Positions 1-7,154 of a stretch of 9,121 nt of DNA are shown here, piece by piece. The translations under genes were made by a program, and so were the position numbers. The stretch is from the NCBI GenBank assembly GCA_026396495.1, contig JAPLWR010000023.1, positions 1 to 9,121 on the forward strand, written 5' to 3'. How positions within the stretch are numbered: the stretch's first letter is position 1; every line of letters starts with the position of its first letter. This DNA comes from Candidatus Magasanikiibacteriota bacterium. Its GTDB lineage: Bacteria > Patescibacteriota > Patescibacteriia > Magasanikbacterales > UBA10003. The notes beneath the pieces are model-generated. The model was not told the DNA's origin. It saw only the letters and a list, made by a program, of their open reading frames with translations, and did not search any database.

Positions 1-1246
1 CAGAGACCACGCGAGATTTCTTTTCTGGACCGAGAATTACTTTTTCAATACTTTCTAAAATTTCATCTTCAGTTACTTGTTTTTTATTACGACGCACAGA
101 CAAAATAGCCGCTTCATTTAAAAGATTAGCTAAATCCGCACCAGAAAATCCAGGAGTGCGTTCGGCAATTTTTCGCAAAGAAACATCTTTAGCCAATGGC
201 TTGCCTTTAGCATGAACTTCTAAAATTTCTTCTCTGGCTTGAATATCTGGCAAATCAATAATCACGCGGCGATCAAACCTACCTGGACGAAGCAACGCAG
301 AATCCAAAACGTCTGGTCTATTAGTAGCGGCGATAACAATTACTCCCAGATTGGGTTCAAAACCATCCATCTCCACCAAAATTTGATTTAAAGTTTGTTC
401 TCTTTCATCATGTGAACCTCCTAATCCAGCGCCTCTCCTGCGTCCCACTGCATCAATTTCATCAATAAAAACAATTGAAGGAGCTTCTTTTTTAGCACGC
501 TTAAACAAATCACGCACGCGAGAAGCACCAACGCCCACAAACATTTCCACAAATTCAGATCCAGACATGTGCAAAAATGGCACATTGGCTTCTCCGGCCA
601 CAGCTTTGGCTAATAAAGTTTTACCAGTACCAGGAGCGCCCATAAGTAAAACACCTTTCGGAATCTTGGCACCCATATCAGCAAACTTTTTGGGATTGCT
701 TAAAAATTCTACCACTTCTTGCAATTCTTCTTTGGCTTCACGTGCACCAGCTACATCTTTAAAAGTTTTTTTGTTTTTATCATCCTTAGAAGTTTCTCTA
801 GCAGTTGATTGACCAAAACCCATGGCTTTAGAATTTGCCCCTTGCACTTGGCGAGTCATGATAAACAACAACACGCCCAATAATAAAAACGGCAAAATAA
901 ATGGTAAAAGTGTTCCCACCCAAAAGGCCCAGCCTTTTTCATTACTAACATTTACTTGCACGTCTTTTAGTTTAGCAGGGTCAATATTGTAATTTTTAAC
1001 CAAAGCGCCAAAAGTATCACCAGCTTCTTTTTTGGCTTCTTCCACCACATCAGTCTTTAAAGTGGCACGGATAACATCGCCCTCCACTTCTATTTTTTTC
1101 ACTTCCTGAGCTTGCAACTGAGTGATAATTTTATCCAGACTAACTTGTTCTATTTTAGTTTTATCGGCTTTCAAACCGCTAAAAACCAACGCCAAAACCA
1201 CTAACACGCCAACAAACAAAAGCAAGTTTTTTACTAATGAAGACAT
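1..1246 (-). CDS. ftsH: ATP-dependent zinc metalloprotease FtsH, 3' part missing
   Basis: Membrane-anchored AAA+ protease that unfolds and degrades membrane and short-lived cytosolic proteins; in the family it works as a hexamer with its catalytic part in the cytoplasm. The visible 415 codons show an N-terminal membrane helix (about residues 4-25), an extracytoplasmic segment, a second membrane helix (about 105-130), then the AAA+ module: Walker A GAPGTGKT (203-210), Walker B ending IDEID (261-265), and the second region of homology with ATNRPD (307-312) and RPGRFDR carrying the likely arginine fingers R323 and R326. The C-terminal AAA lid follows, and the reading frame leaves the window at KKSRVVS, just before the expected HEXXH zinc site, so the protease domain cannot be checked. 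The ATG at 1246 directly precedes the first membrane helix; no good SD is visible. It lies 52 nt downstream of rpsA with no promoter between, so co-transcription with rpsA is likely. Confidence 0.97.
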   Translation of the reverse strand, partial: MSSLVKNLLLFVGVLVVLALVFSGLKADKTKIEQVSLDKIITQLQAQEVKKIEVEGDVIRATLKTDVVEEAKKEAGDTFGALVKNYNIDPAKLKDVQVNVSNEKGWAFWVGTLLPFILPFLLLGVLLFIMTRQVQGANSKAMGFGQSTARETSKDDKNKKTFKDVAGAREAKEELQEVVEFLSNPKKFADMGAKIPKGVLLMGAPGTGKTLLAKAVAGEANVPFLHMSGSEFVEMFVGVGASRVRDLFKRAKKEAPSIVFIDEIDAVGRRRGAGLGGSHDEREQTLNQILVEMDGFEPNLGVIVIAATNRPDVLDSALLRPGRFDRRVIIDLPDIQAREEILEVHAKGKPLAKDVSLRKIAERTPGFSGADLANLLNEAAILSVRRNKKQVTEDEILESIEKVILGPEKKSRVVS

Positions 1247-1262
1247 AGAGTGCTTGTTAATT

Positions 1263-1287
1263 ATCTAAAAACTAAATATTTTTAGAT
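1263..1287 (-). other. AT-rich hairpin in the rpsA-ftsH spacer
   Basis: A perfect 9-bp inverted repeat (ATCTAAAAA, 7-nt loop, TTTTTAGAT) fills half of the 52-nt spacer between the rpsA stop and the ftsH start. On the transcribed strand it is not followed by a T-run, so it is a poor terminator candidate. An mRNA processing or partial attenuation site between the two genes would fit. The role is inference, and the stem is almost entirely A-T pairs. Confidence 0.4.
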
Positions 1288-1298
1288 GGAGTGAATAA

Positions 1299-2411
1299 TT
1301 ACTCTTTTTTGTCAGCCTCGGGAGCCCCGGCTAACTTCAAACCCAAACGATGTTTGGCTGGTTCGATAGAAATAATTTCAAATTCCAAAGTATCCCCTTC
1401 TTTAACATTCTTAGTTTCACCCAAGCTAGAGGCATGAGCAAGTCCGTGAATATCTTTGTCTAACTCTACAAACAAACCAAAAGGATTAATTTTCAAGACA
1501 GTACCATTAACTTTTTGACCAATACCATAGCGTTCGCTAATACCTGCCCATGGATCAGCCAATAATTTTTTAATTGATAAGAAAATCTTAGCGCCTTCAA
1601 TCTGGATAATTTCCGCTTTGACTTTTTGACCAACTTTTAAAACATCGCGAGGATGATCTAATCTTTGCCAAGCAATTTCAGAAATATGGATCAAACCTTC
1701 TACTTCTTCAAATTTTACAAAGGCACCAAAGTCAGTTAGAGCAGTGATTGTTCCTTCTACTATATCACCCACTTTATAAGAACTCAACATGCTCTTTTTC
1801 TCATCTTCCCAAGCGGCTTTTTCAGACACAATCAATTTACCATCTTTTTCATTAGCATCTAAAACTTTCACACTAAACATTTCACCAATATAAGATTTTA
1901 ATTTTTCTAAAATCTTATTTTTATCGCCACCAGCCACACGTGGATAGTGTTCTGGATTTAATTGAGACACAGGTAAAAAACCTGGCACAGAATCCAACAT
2001 CACCATTAAACCACCACGATTAGCATCTTTAATTTTGACTTGGACAATCTTGCTTTCTTTTAATAAAGCACCCAAGCTATCCCAAGATTTTCTGGCACCA
2101 GCTTCTTTGAAGGATAATTCCATTTCACCATCTTCTGTTTCCAAAGACAAAATAGTAGCTTCCACTTCATCACCAATTTTCAAATTTAAAAAATCTGGAG
2201 ATTGATATAATTCTTCACCACGCACCACACCAGTTTTGAAACCAGGAAAATTGATACGCACTAAAGAACGGCTGACAGACAAAACATCACCTTTTACCAA
2301 ATCACCTTTTTTAGGCACTTTGGTATATTGCGCGTCGGCAATCAACTGCTTAAAATTATTGTTTTTCTTGTCGTCCAACACACTTTTAACTTCTTCTTTT
2401 AATGTAGTCAT
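1299..2411 (-). CDS. rpsA: 30S ribosomal protein S1, four S1 domains
   Basis: RNA-binding ribosomal protein that in the family helps bring mRNA to the 30S subunit. Its 370 residues hold four S1 (OB-fold) repeats: about 34-103, 119-200, 213-285 and 295-362. Repeat 3 is the most canonical (TDFGAFVKF followed by EGLIHISEIAW), and repeat 4 has NPFGLFVEL and GLAHASS. Repeat 2 is the most divergent but keeps GFLPVSQL. E. coli S1 has six repeats in about 557 residues, so this is a short form like those of many Gram-positive and CPR bacteria. The C-terminus is charged (EADKKE). The start at 2411 has only AGG about 11 nt upstream, and that AGG sits in a hairpin arm. It is transcribed from a near-consensus promoter at 2598-2626 through a long structured leader and is followed by ftsH. 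A stand-alone S1-domain regulator is the alternative, but the four-repeat layout favours ribosomal S1. Confidence 0.92.
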   Translation of the reverse strand: MTTLKEEVKSVLDDKKNNNFKQLIADAQYTKVPKKGDLVKGDVLSVSRSLVRINFPGFKTGVVRGEELYQSPDFLNLKIGDEVEATILSLETEDGEMELSFKEAGARKSWDSLGALLKESKIVQVKIKDANRGGLMVMLDSVPGFLPVSQLNPEHYPRVAGGDKNKILEKLKSYIGEMFSVKVLDANEKDGKLIVSEKAAWEDEKKSMLSSYKVGDIVEGTITALTDFGAFVKFEEVEGLIHISEIAWQRLDHPRDVLKVGQKVKAEIIQIEGAKIFLSIKKLLADPWAGISERYGIGQKVNGTVLKINPFGLFVELDKDIHGLAHASSLGETKNVKEGDTLEFEIISIEPAKHRLGLKLAGAPEADKKE

Positions 2412-2422
2412 AAATTATTCTG

Positions 2423-2443
2423 CCTAAAATAGTTGATTTTAGG
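2423..2443 (-). promoter_or_regulatory. Start-proximal hairpin covering the rpsA ribosome-binding region
   Basis: On the transcribed strand CCTAAAAT, a 5-nt loop CAACT and ATTTTAGG form a perfect 8-bp stem. The 3' arm ends in AGG, the only SD-like triplet before rpsA, 11 nt from the ATG. Folding would hide this site, so the hairpin could control rpsA translation, for example through binding of S1 itself. The pairing is seen in the sequence; the function is inferred. Confidence 0.5.
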
Positions 2444-2448
2444 ACAAT

Positions 2449-2472
2449 AAAAAGAGTTTCTCAACTCTTTCC
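2449..2472 (-). terminator. Terminator-like hairpin inside the rpsA leader (possible attenuator)
   Basis: The transcribed strand reads AAAGAGTT, loop GAGA (a GNRA tetraloop), AACTCTTT, then TTATT. This gives an 8-bp perfect stem, extendable by two G-U pairs, running into a short U-rich tract. It lies upstream of the rpsA start and downstream of the rpsA promoter, so termination here would switch off rpsA and ftsH. The stem is A-U rich and the U tract is broken by an A, so efficiency is uncertain. Confidence 0.45.
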
Positions 2473-2490
2473 AAAAGAAAGAATTAACCG

Positions 2491-2579
2491 GAAATTACCT
2501 TGGCCGAGTTGCCGCCCTTACTGGGCGAAAACGCTTATTTAAGCCTCTTTTAGATAATTTCAGTCCCCATTTCTCGGGG
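2491..2579 (-). ncRNA. Branched structured 5' leader of rpsA, candidate riboregulator
   Basis: This is the first part of the roughly 180-nt leader read from the promoter at 2598-2626. Pairings visible on the transcribed strand are: a 4-bp C/G stem (2576-2579 with 2565-2568); a 9-bp closing helix GAAATTATC (2561-2553) with GGTAATTTC (2499-2491), including one G-U pair; and within it two hairpins, GCTT-AAAT-AAGC (2544-2533) and CGCCC-AGTAA-GGGCG (2527-2513), the second possibly extended by GTT with AAC. The closed multibranch domain followed by a terminator-like hairpin and a start-proximal hairpin is the usual layout of a riboswitch or ribosomal-protein autoregulatory leader. I do not recognise any named riboswitch class in it. 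Confidence 0.45.
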
Positions 2580-2597
2580 TTTAATTAAGATAAGTAC

Positions 2598-2626
2598 AGT
2601 ATAACAAGATATATAAAGGGAGTCAA
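2598..2626 (-). promoter_or_regulatory. Promoter for rpsA-ftsH
   Basis: On the minus strand TTGACT (-35, 2626-2621) is followed by exactly 17 nt and TATACT (-10, 2603-2598): five of six matches to each consensus hexamer with ideal spacing for a housekeeping sigma factor. Transcription should start near 2591, giving a leader of about 180 nt before rpsA. The promoter begins only 14 nt beyond the terminator of the preceding minus-strand gene. Confidence 0.8.
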
Positions 2627-2639
2627 GAATAGGAGATAT

Positions 2640-2680
2640 AAAAAAATCCCCCTATACAGAAAGTTATTTCTGCTAGGGGG
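2640..2680 (-). terminator. Intrinsic terminator of the 2695-3345 gene
   Basis: Read on the minus strand, a 7-bp G/C-rich outer stem (2680-2674 with 2654-2648) continues through a small C versus TA internal loop into a 6-bp inner stem CAGAAA/TTTCTG (2672-2667 with 2662-2657) with a 4-nt loop. Seven T residues then follow after one A (complement of 2640-2646). It begins 15 nt after the stop codon of the gene it serves. This is a strong textbook terminator and supports the minus strand as the coding strand. Confidence 0.88.
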
Positions 2681-2694
2681 GGTAAGCTGATTTC

Positions 2695-3345
2695 CTACTT
2701 GCGGACAGCCAGGAACCGATAGTGCTCACCAAAAGTGTAACCATCAATCCCAAGTAGGAAGAGGCTACGCTTGGAGTTTTCGCCCCCACCAAGACACGCG
2801 AGGCGACGACAGCCATCAGGGTAAGTCCAGATGGAGCCGAGGATGATGATGGGGGCAGCCCTCTGCTCGTCCGGGTACTTACCAGCAAAGAACAACCCCT
2901 CCTCGTAGAGTGCCGGACGCAGATTCTGACGATTCATCTTCACGAGGACTTCTTCGTAAGAGTCGGAGTGGTCCATGAGGAAGTATTCGAAGCCGACTTC
3001 ACGGGTTGCATGAGAAACATCATGACAACGATTGATCGGCTTGAAATTCGCATGGGCAAAATCACTTACCACCAAATCAAAGCGCCTTTGGAGTTCAGCA
3101 TGACTCGGCTGGATGTAGATGACGAGAGCGGAGAAGGCAGACTTCACCACCTCCACCGGCTTCACGACGATGAGATCGAAGATCTGGTCCACCAGATCCG
3201 GCTCCTTCAAAAGCCGGCGCAGGTGCTCAATCGTCCCGTCCCGCTTACGCAGAGCGTTCACCACCACCCGCAGGAGTTCGAAGACGAACCCCACCACGGA
3301 AAGAAGATCTTCCAGACCCCAACTCTTCTTTTCCTTACGAGACAT
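2695..3345 (-). CDS. Orphan protein with a CPR-type C-terminal domain ending RFLAVRK, function unknown
   Basis: A 216-residue protein of unknown function. The start at 3345 is chosen over upstream ATGs in the same frame (3411, 3378) because AGGAGGTG lies 5 nt before it. Residues 1-8 are basic, 10-32 form an amphipathic hydrophobic helix (LLSVVGFVFELLRVVV), and 50-79 are again hydrophobic, but no clear membrane span or signal peptide is present. The C-terminal part (about 115-216) carries YEEVLVKMNRQNLRPA (130-145), GKYPDEQRAAPIIILGSIW (155-173) and a final HYRFLAVRK. From memory, not a search, the same arrangement (EEVL, LRPA, KYP-x-x-Q, LGSxW, RF-AVRK) recurs in many small uncharacterised Patescibacteria proteins. 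The gene is monocistronic, with its own promoter and terminator. G+C is unlike its neighbours: my hand counts give 30/60 at 2701-2760 and 37/60 at 3181-3240, against 17/60 for a gyrA stretch. Two plus-strand ORFs opposite it are treated as shadows. Confidence 0.82.
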   Translation of the reverse strand: MSRKEKKSWGLEDLLSVVGFVFELLRVVVNALRKRDGTIEHLRRLLKEPDLVDQIFDLIVVKPVEVVKSAFSALVIYIQPSHAELQRRFDLVVSDFAHANFKPINRCHDVSHATREVGFEYFLMDHSDSYEEVLVKMNRQNLRPALYEEGLFFAGKYPDEQRAAPIIILGSIWTYPDGCRRLACLGGGENSKRSLFLLGIDGYTFGEHYRFLAVRK

Positions 3346-3350
3346 GAAAG

Positions 3351-3358
3351 CACCTCCT
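3351..3358 (-). promoter_or_regulatory. Strong SD site fixing the 3345 start
   Basis: AGGAGGTG on the minus strand, 5 nt before the ATG, is a near-perfect anti-SD match. It contrasts with the nearly SD-less starts of rpsA, ftsH, gyrA and the metallo-beta-lactamase-fold gene, and it decides the start of this orphan gene. Confidence 0.85.
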
Positions 3359-3412
3359 GATTTTGGCCCACCTCTCATCCCGACCCAGTGCCGAGACCTA
3401 AGGCTTGCCAAC

Positions 3413-3433
3413 CTAAATTTATATCAAATTTAG
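3413..3433. promoter_or_regulatory. Inverted repeat overlapping the orphan-gene promoter, possible operator
   Basis: CTAAATTT, 5 nt, AAATTTAG is a perfect 8-bp inverted repeat lying across the -10 box and half of the spacer of the minus-strand promoter. A related palindrome, CTAAATTTAG, occurs at 3483-3492 directly before the -10 box of the divergent plus-strand promoter. A shared repressor site is possible, but AT-rich palindromes also arise by chance. Confidence 0.35.
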
Positions 3434-3446
3434 TCTATTTTGTCAA
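3418..3446 (-). promoter_or_regulatory. Promoter of the orphan gene at 2695-3345
   Basis: A perfect TTGACA (-35, 3446-3441), 17 nt, then TATAAA (-10, 3423-3418) on the minus strand. Transcription would start near 3411, giving a leader of about 65 nt before the SD and start at 3345. The in-frame ATG at 3411 would lie at the 5' end of the transcript and is therefore disfavoured as the main start. Confidence 0.8.
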
Positions 3447-3469
3447 GTCCCAAATTCAACCTTACCCAC

Positions 3470-3498
3470 TTGCACCCCCAGCCTAAATTTAGTATAAT
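3470..3498 (+). promoter_or_regulatory. Promoter of the MBL-fold / membrane protein / gyrA operon
   Basis: TTGCAC (3470-3475), 17 nt, then a perfect TATAAT (3493-3498). The start should fall near 3505, leaving a leader of about 27 nt without a recognisable SD. The -10 box and following bases (TATAATATAGATAC) match those before the recombinase gene at 8361-8374 in 13 of 14 positions. Confidence 0.75.
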
Positions 3499-3531
3499 AT
3501 AGATACAAATTTAATACTTCAAACACACCTT

Positions 3532-4164
3532 ATGCATATTTCCTGGCTTGGCCATTCTGCCTTCAAAATCGAAACCAAAACACCTCTTAAAGAAGAGGTC
3601 TCTATTTTAATCAACCCCTATAATCTCCCCAAATCAGATCTGCCTCGCAATTTAAAAAGTGACTTGGTTTTGTTAACCAACGGCACAGATAACACCATTA
3701 CTTTATCTGGTGATCCTTTCGTCATCTCTACTCCTGGTGAATATGAAATTCAGGGTGTCATGATTTATGCTTTCCAAGTACCTAAGGTTGATAAAGAAAA
3801 AACCCAAATGATTTTTCATTTTGAAACAGAACTCATGTCTTTAACTTTTTTAGGCGATTACAAAGGAAAGTTAACTGATGAAATGATTGAAAAAGTTGGT
3901 GTGGTAGATATTCTCTTACTCCCCGTGGGTGATAAAACTGTCTTATCGGCTGATGAAGCCAATGATATTGTGGGTCAAATTGAACCTCGTGTGGTAATCC
4001 CCCATTCTTTTTCACTCCCAGGAAAAAGTAGTGGTTTTGAACCAGTAGATAAATTTGCCAAACTCCTGGGACAAAAAGATGTGGAATGGCTACCCAAATT
4101 AAAAATTAGCAAAAGAGATTTGCCTCAAGAAGACACCCAACTAGTACTTTTAAACAAAGCTTAA
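3532..4164 (+). CDS. Metallo-beta-lactamase-fold protein (UlaG-like), metal motif degenerate
   Basis: A 210-residue protein that aligns by eye with the UlaG/UPF0173 branch (COG2220) of the metallo-beta-lactamase fold. It opens with the family start ISWLGHSAFKIE (H8), has INPY where the family has a D-P motif (27-30), PGEYEIQGV (68-76), FLGD (106-109), DILLLPVGDK (126-135) and VVIPHSF (154-160). The place where the family carries the zinc-binding HxHxDH reads LLTNGTDNT (47-55), so the main metal ligands seem lost, while H8, D109 and H158 remain. Hydrolase activity is therefore doubtful; a binding or regulatory role is possible. The start is the first ATG after a strong promoter; no SD is visible. 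It is followed after 4 nt by a small membrane protein and then gyrA, so it is probably co-transcribed with them. MBL-like ancestry is fairly sure, the function is not. Confidence 0.8.
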   Translation: MHISWLGHSAFKIETKTPLKEEVSILINPYNLPKSDLPRNLKSDLVLLTNGTDNTITLSGDPFVISTPGEYEIQGVMIYAFQVPKVDKEKTQMIFHFETELMSLTFLGDYKGKLTDEMIEKVGVVDILLLPVGDKTVLSADEANDIVGQIEPRVVIPHSFSLPGKSSGFEPVDKFAKLLGQKDVEWLPKLKISKRDLPQEDTQLVLLNKA

Positions 4165-4168
4165 AAAT

Positions 4169-4591
4169 ATGCCTCGCCAAAAAAAATCTCCTAAAATGCC
4201 AGTGATGTTCTATCACTCCATAACAAAAGAAGATTTAGAAAAAGAAACCCCCACTGACTCCTCCCGTAAACTTCATAAACCTAATCACAACAGGCAAAAA
4301 CAAGTTTGGCTATGGAGCGCGGTATCAATTGTCATGGTTGCAGTTTTGGTTTTTTGGTTCACCTCCTTACCTAAACAATTAAAAGTCAGTGCCGCTTCTA
4401 GTATAGAAAAAGATTTATTTAATAAAGGAGCGGAACAAGTTTCCAATTTGCTAGAAGAACAGCGGGTCAAAACAGATGACTTAAAAAAATTAGTTGGCGA
4501 TGGATTAAAAATATTAACAACCTCTTCTACTACTTCCACCTTAACAGTAAAACAAGTTGAAGAATTAAAAAATAAATTAGAAAAGAAATAA
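4169..4591 (+). CDS. Small single-pass membrane protein, function unknown
   Basis: A 140-residue protein that I do not recognise. The N-terminal 45 residues are polar and rich in Lys and Arg, with no signal peptide. One hydrophobic helix spans about residues 46-65 (starts VWLWSAVSIVMVAVLVFWF). By the positive-inside rule the N-terminus should lie in the cytoplasm and the C-terminal 75 residues outside. The outer part looks helical (SIEKDLFNKGAEQVSNLLEE and LKKLVGDGLKIL), with a short Ser/Thr-rich stretch (about 117-124) and a charged end KQVEELKNKLEKK suited to a coiled coil. It starts 4 nt after the upstream stop and ends 3 nt before gyrA, so translation of the three genes may be coupled. 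The tight packing is the best argument that it is real, since no SD is visible. Confidence 0.75.
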   Translation: MPRQKKSPKMPVMFYHSITKEDLEKETPTDSSRKLHKPNHNRQKQVWLWSAVSIVMVAVLVFWFTSLPKQLKVSAASSIEKDLFNKGAEQVSNLLEEQRVKTDDLKKLVGDGLKILTTSSTTSTLTVKQVEELKNKLEKK

Positions 4592-4594
4592 TTT

Positions 4595-7087
4595 ATGCCA
4601 AGAACCAAAGCACCAAAAAACATGAACCGGTTGCCCATTATTGATCCCTTAACCCAACAAGGAAAAATTATTTTGCAACCAATTGTTGATGAGGTCCAGG
4701 AATCCTACATTACCTATGCCATGTCTGTTATTATCTCCCGTGCCTTGCCAGATGTGCGTGATGGTCTAAAACCAGTTCATCGCCGCATTTTGTACGCCAT
4801 GTGGGAATCAGGCCTAAGAGCCAACGCCAAATTCCGTAAATCGGCTACTATCGTGGGTAATGTTTTAAGCTTGTATCATCCTCATGGTGATTCAGCCGTT
4901 TATGAATCTATGGTGCGCATGGCCCAAGAATTTTCCCTACGCTATCCTTTAGTTCATGGTCAAGGAAATTTTGGTTCTATGGATGGAGATTCGGCTGCTG
5001 CTTATCGTTATACAGAAGCCAAATTAGCCAAAATCGCTGAAGAATTACTTTTTGATATTGAATCCGACACCGTAGATTTTTCAGATAACTACGATGGCAC
5101 TCACAAAGAACCCCAAGTTTTGCCAGCCAGACTTCCTAACTTGTTGTTAAATGGTTCCATGGGTATTGCCGTAGGTATGGCCACCAATATTCCACCTCAT
5201 AATTTGGTTGAATTGTGCGATGGCATTCTTTACTTAATTGACCACCCAGAAGCGGAAACAGAAGATCTGACAGAATTTGTTAAAGGCCCAGACTTCCCTA
5301 CCGGTGGTATTATCTATGACAAAAAGGAAATTGCTCAGGCCTATGCAACTGGCAGAGGCCGAGTTGTCATACGTGCCAAAACAGAAATTGTGGAAGATCG
5401 CGCAGGACTCTTTAAAATTATTGTTAATGAGATTCCCTACCAAGTAAACAAAGCCACCTTAGTAGAAAGAATTGCAGAATTAGTGCATGAAAAAAAATTA
5501 GAAGGCATTAAAGATTTACGCGATGAATCCAATAAAGAAGGTGTGCGTATTGTTATTGAATTAAAAAAAGATACTTATCCCAAAAAGATTTTAAATCAAC
5601 TTTTTAATCTTACTCAATTACAGGACACATTTAATTTCAACATGTTGGCGTTAGTAGATGGGATTCAACCTCGTGTTTTGAATTTGAAAACTATTTTAGA
5701 AGAGTATATCAAACACCGTAAAATTGTGGTTCGCCGTCGCACTGAATATTATTTAAAGAAAGCCGAAGAACGCGCCCACATTTTAAAAGGTTTAAAAATT
5801 GCCTTGGACAATATTGATGCAGTTATTAAAACCATTAAACAATCCAAAGACAAAGAAGCGGCCCGCGTCAATTTAATGGCTAAATTCAAATTAACAGAAA
5901 TTCAAGCCAATGCTATTTTGGAAATGAAATTACAGCAATTAGCCAACCTAGAAAGACAGAAAATAGAAGATGAACTAAAAGAAAAATTAGATTTGATAAA
6001 AGAATTAATGGCTATCTTAGCATCAGTTAAAAGAATTCAAGCTATTGTCAAAGCCGAAGTACAAGAAATTAAAGAAAAGTTTGGTGATGAACGCCGTACG
6101 CAAATTGTGGCCCATGGTGTTAAGGATTTTTCCACTGAGGATTTAATTCCTAATGAAGACACCATCGTCATGATTACCCAGGATGGGTATATCAAACGCT
6201 TGCCACCAGATACCTTTAAGACCCAACATCGCGGAGGCAAAGGTGTTATTGGTGTTACCACTAAAGAAGAAGATATTGTAGAGCATCTCTTCTCCACCAC
6301 TACCCATGCAGATTTGCTATTCTTTACCTCAAAAGGACGCGTTTTCCAATTAAAAGCCTATGAAGTGCCCCAGGGATCCAGAACATCTAAAGGACAGGCA
6401 ATTGTGAACTTCTTGCAGTTAGCCCCTGATGAAAAAGTATCGGCTGTGTTATCTTTAACTGATTTGGGAGATTTTAAATTCTTGGTCATGGTGACTAAAG
6501 AAGGCATCACTAAAAAAGTGGATATTAAAGATTTTGCCAATGTTCGCCGATCTGGATTAATCGCCTTAAAATTAAAAGGCAATGATACTTTAATGTGGGT
6601 AAAGCCTTCCACCGGATCTGATGAAATTATGTTGATTACTTCTGGTGGTCAGTCAATCCGTTTCAAAGAAAAATTAATCCGCGCAATGGGCCGTAATGCT
6701 TCTGGAGTCCATGGTATGAGATTAAAAGGTAGCGATAAAATTATTGGTATGGATGTGGTAGATCCTAACTTGGCTAAATCCTTCCAATTATTTATCATCT
6801 CTGAAGAAGGTTTGGGCAAGAGAACACCTTTGACCCAATATCGTTTACAAGGACGTGGAGGATCTGGAACCAAAACAGCCAAAGTTACTAAAAAGACTGG
6901 TGCCATTATTGGTGCCTACATAGTTAATGCCAAAGATGAAAGAGATTTAATGATTATGTCTCACAAAGGACAAATCATCAGATTACCATTTGGTAGTGTG
7001 TCTGTTTCTGGACGTGCCACCCAAGGTGTTAGACTTATGCGTTTTAAAGAACCTAATGATAAAGTAGCCAGCGTAGCTCTAGTGTAA
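4595..7087 (+). CDS. gyrA: DNA gyrase subunit A
   Basis: Breakage-reunion subunit of DNA gyrase, which with GyrB introduces negative supercoils using ATP; 830 residues, slightly shorter than E. coli GyrA (875). The N-terminal winged-helix region shows [19 protein letters not shown], then [18 protein letters not shown], with S100 and E104 at the positions of E. coli S83 and D87. The catalytic tyrosine is Y139 in [11 protein letters not shown], with R138 beside it. The tower and coiled coil follow (around 370-490), then the C-terminal beta-pinwheel with a GyrA box at 544-550 reading QHRGGKG, one change from the usual QRRGGKG. The box favours GyrA over ParC. There is no acidic C-terminal tail. 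The ATG at 4595 follows the upstream stop by 3 nt and has no SD, only AATAATTT before it; ATG at 4622 (M10) is an alternative start. A terminator follows at 7092. Confidence 0.97.
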   Translation: MPRTKAPKNMNRLPIIDPLTQQGKIILQPIVDEVQESYITYAMSVIISRALPDVRDGLKPVHRRILYAMWESGLRANAKFRKSATIVGNVLSLYHPHGDSAVYESMVRMAQEFSLRYPLVHGQGNFGSMDGDSAAAYRYTEAKLAKIAEELLFDIESDTVDFSDNYDGTHKEPQVLPARLPNLLLNGSMGIAVGMATNIPPHNLVELCDGILYLIDHPEAETEDLTEFVKGPDFPTGGIIYDKKEIAQAYATGRGRVVIRAKTEIVEDRAGLFKIIVNEIPYQVNKATLVERIAELVHEKKLEGIKDLRDESNKEGVRIVIELKKDTYPKKILNQLFNLTQLQDTFNFNMLALVDGIQPRVLNLKTILEEYIKHRKIVVRRRTEYYLKKAEERAHILKGLKIALDNIDAVIKTIKQSKDKEAARVNLMAKFKLTEIQANAILEMKLQQLANLERQKIEDELKEKLDLIKELMAILASVKRIQAIVKAEVQEIKEKFGDERRTQIVAHGVKDFSTEDLIPNEDTIVMITQDGYIKRLPPDTFKTQHRGGKGVIGVTTKEEDIVEHLFSTTTHADLLFFTSKGRVFQLKAYEVPQGSRTSKGQAIVNFLQLAPDEKVSAVLSLTDLGDFKFLVMVTKEGITKKVDIKDFANVRRSGLIALKLKGNDTLMWVKPSTGSDEIMLITSGGQSIRFKEKLIRAMGRNASGVHGMRLKGSDKIIGMDVVDPNLAKSFQLFIISEEGLGKRTPLTQYRLQGRGGSGTKTAKVTKKTGAIIGAYIVNAKDERDLMIMSHKGQIIRLPFGSVSVSGRATQGVRLMRFKEPNDKVASVALV

Positions 7088-7091
7088 CAAC

Positions 7092-7124
7092 TTTAAAAAC
7101 GGAGCATTCGGCCCCGTTTTTAAA
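7092..7124 (+). terminator. Intrinsic terminator of the gyrA operon
   Basis: TTTAAAAACGG (7092-7102), an 11-nt loop, and CCGTTTTTAAA (7114-7124) form a perfect 11-bp stem starting 4 nt after the gyrA stop. The T-run lies inside the 3' arm, so the structure is symmetrical and could work in either direction. No separate U tract follows, which makes it weaker than the other terminators here. Confidence 0.75.
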
Positions 7125-7154
7125 TTACAAATAACTTAATACTTAAAACATTTT

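Noticed and set aside
567..812. Plus-strand ORF inside ftsH
   Set aside because: Shadow of the AAA+ domain; the minus-strand frame is continuous with conserved motifs.
2556..2567. ATTTCAGTCCCC, similar to the end of some CRISPR repeats
   Set aside because: It occurs once, with no spacer array, and is explained by the leader RNA structure.
3346..3411. Longer start at 3411 for the orphan gene
   Set aside because: That ATG falls at the predicted transcription start and lacks an SD, while the ATG at 3345 has AGGAGGTG 5 nt upstream.
2968..3433. Two overlapping plus-strand ORFs opposite the 2695-3345 gene
   Set aside because: The minus strand has the promoter, a perfect SD and a terminator, and its protein has a recognisable C-terminal signature. 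The plus-strand ORFs have low-complexity Arg/Ser/Thr/His-rich translations and no start signals.
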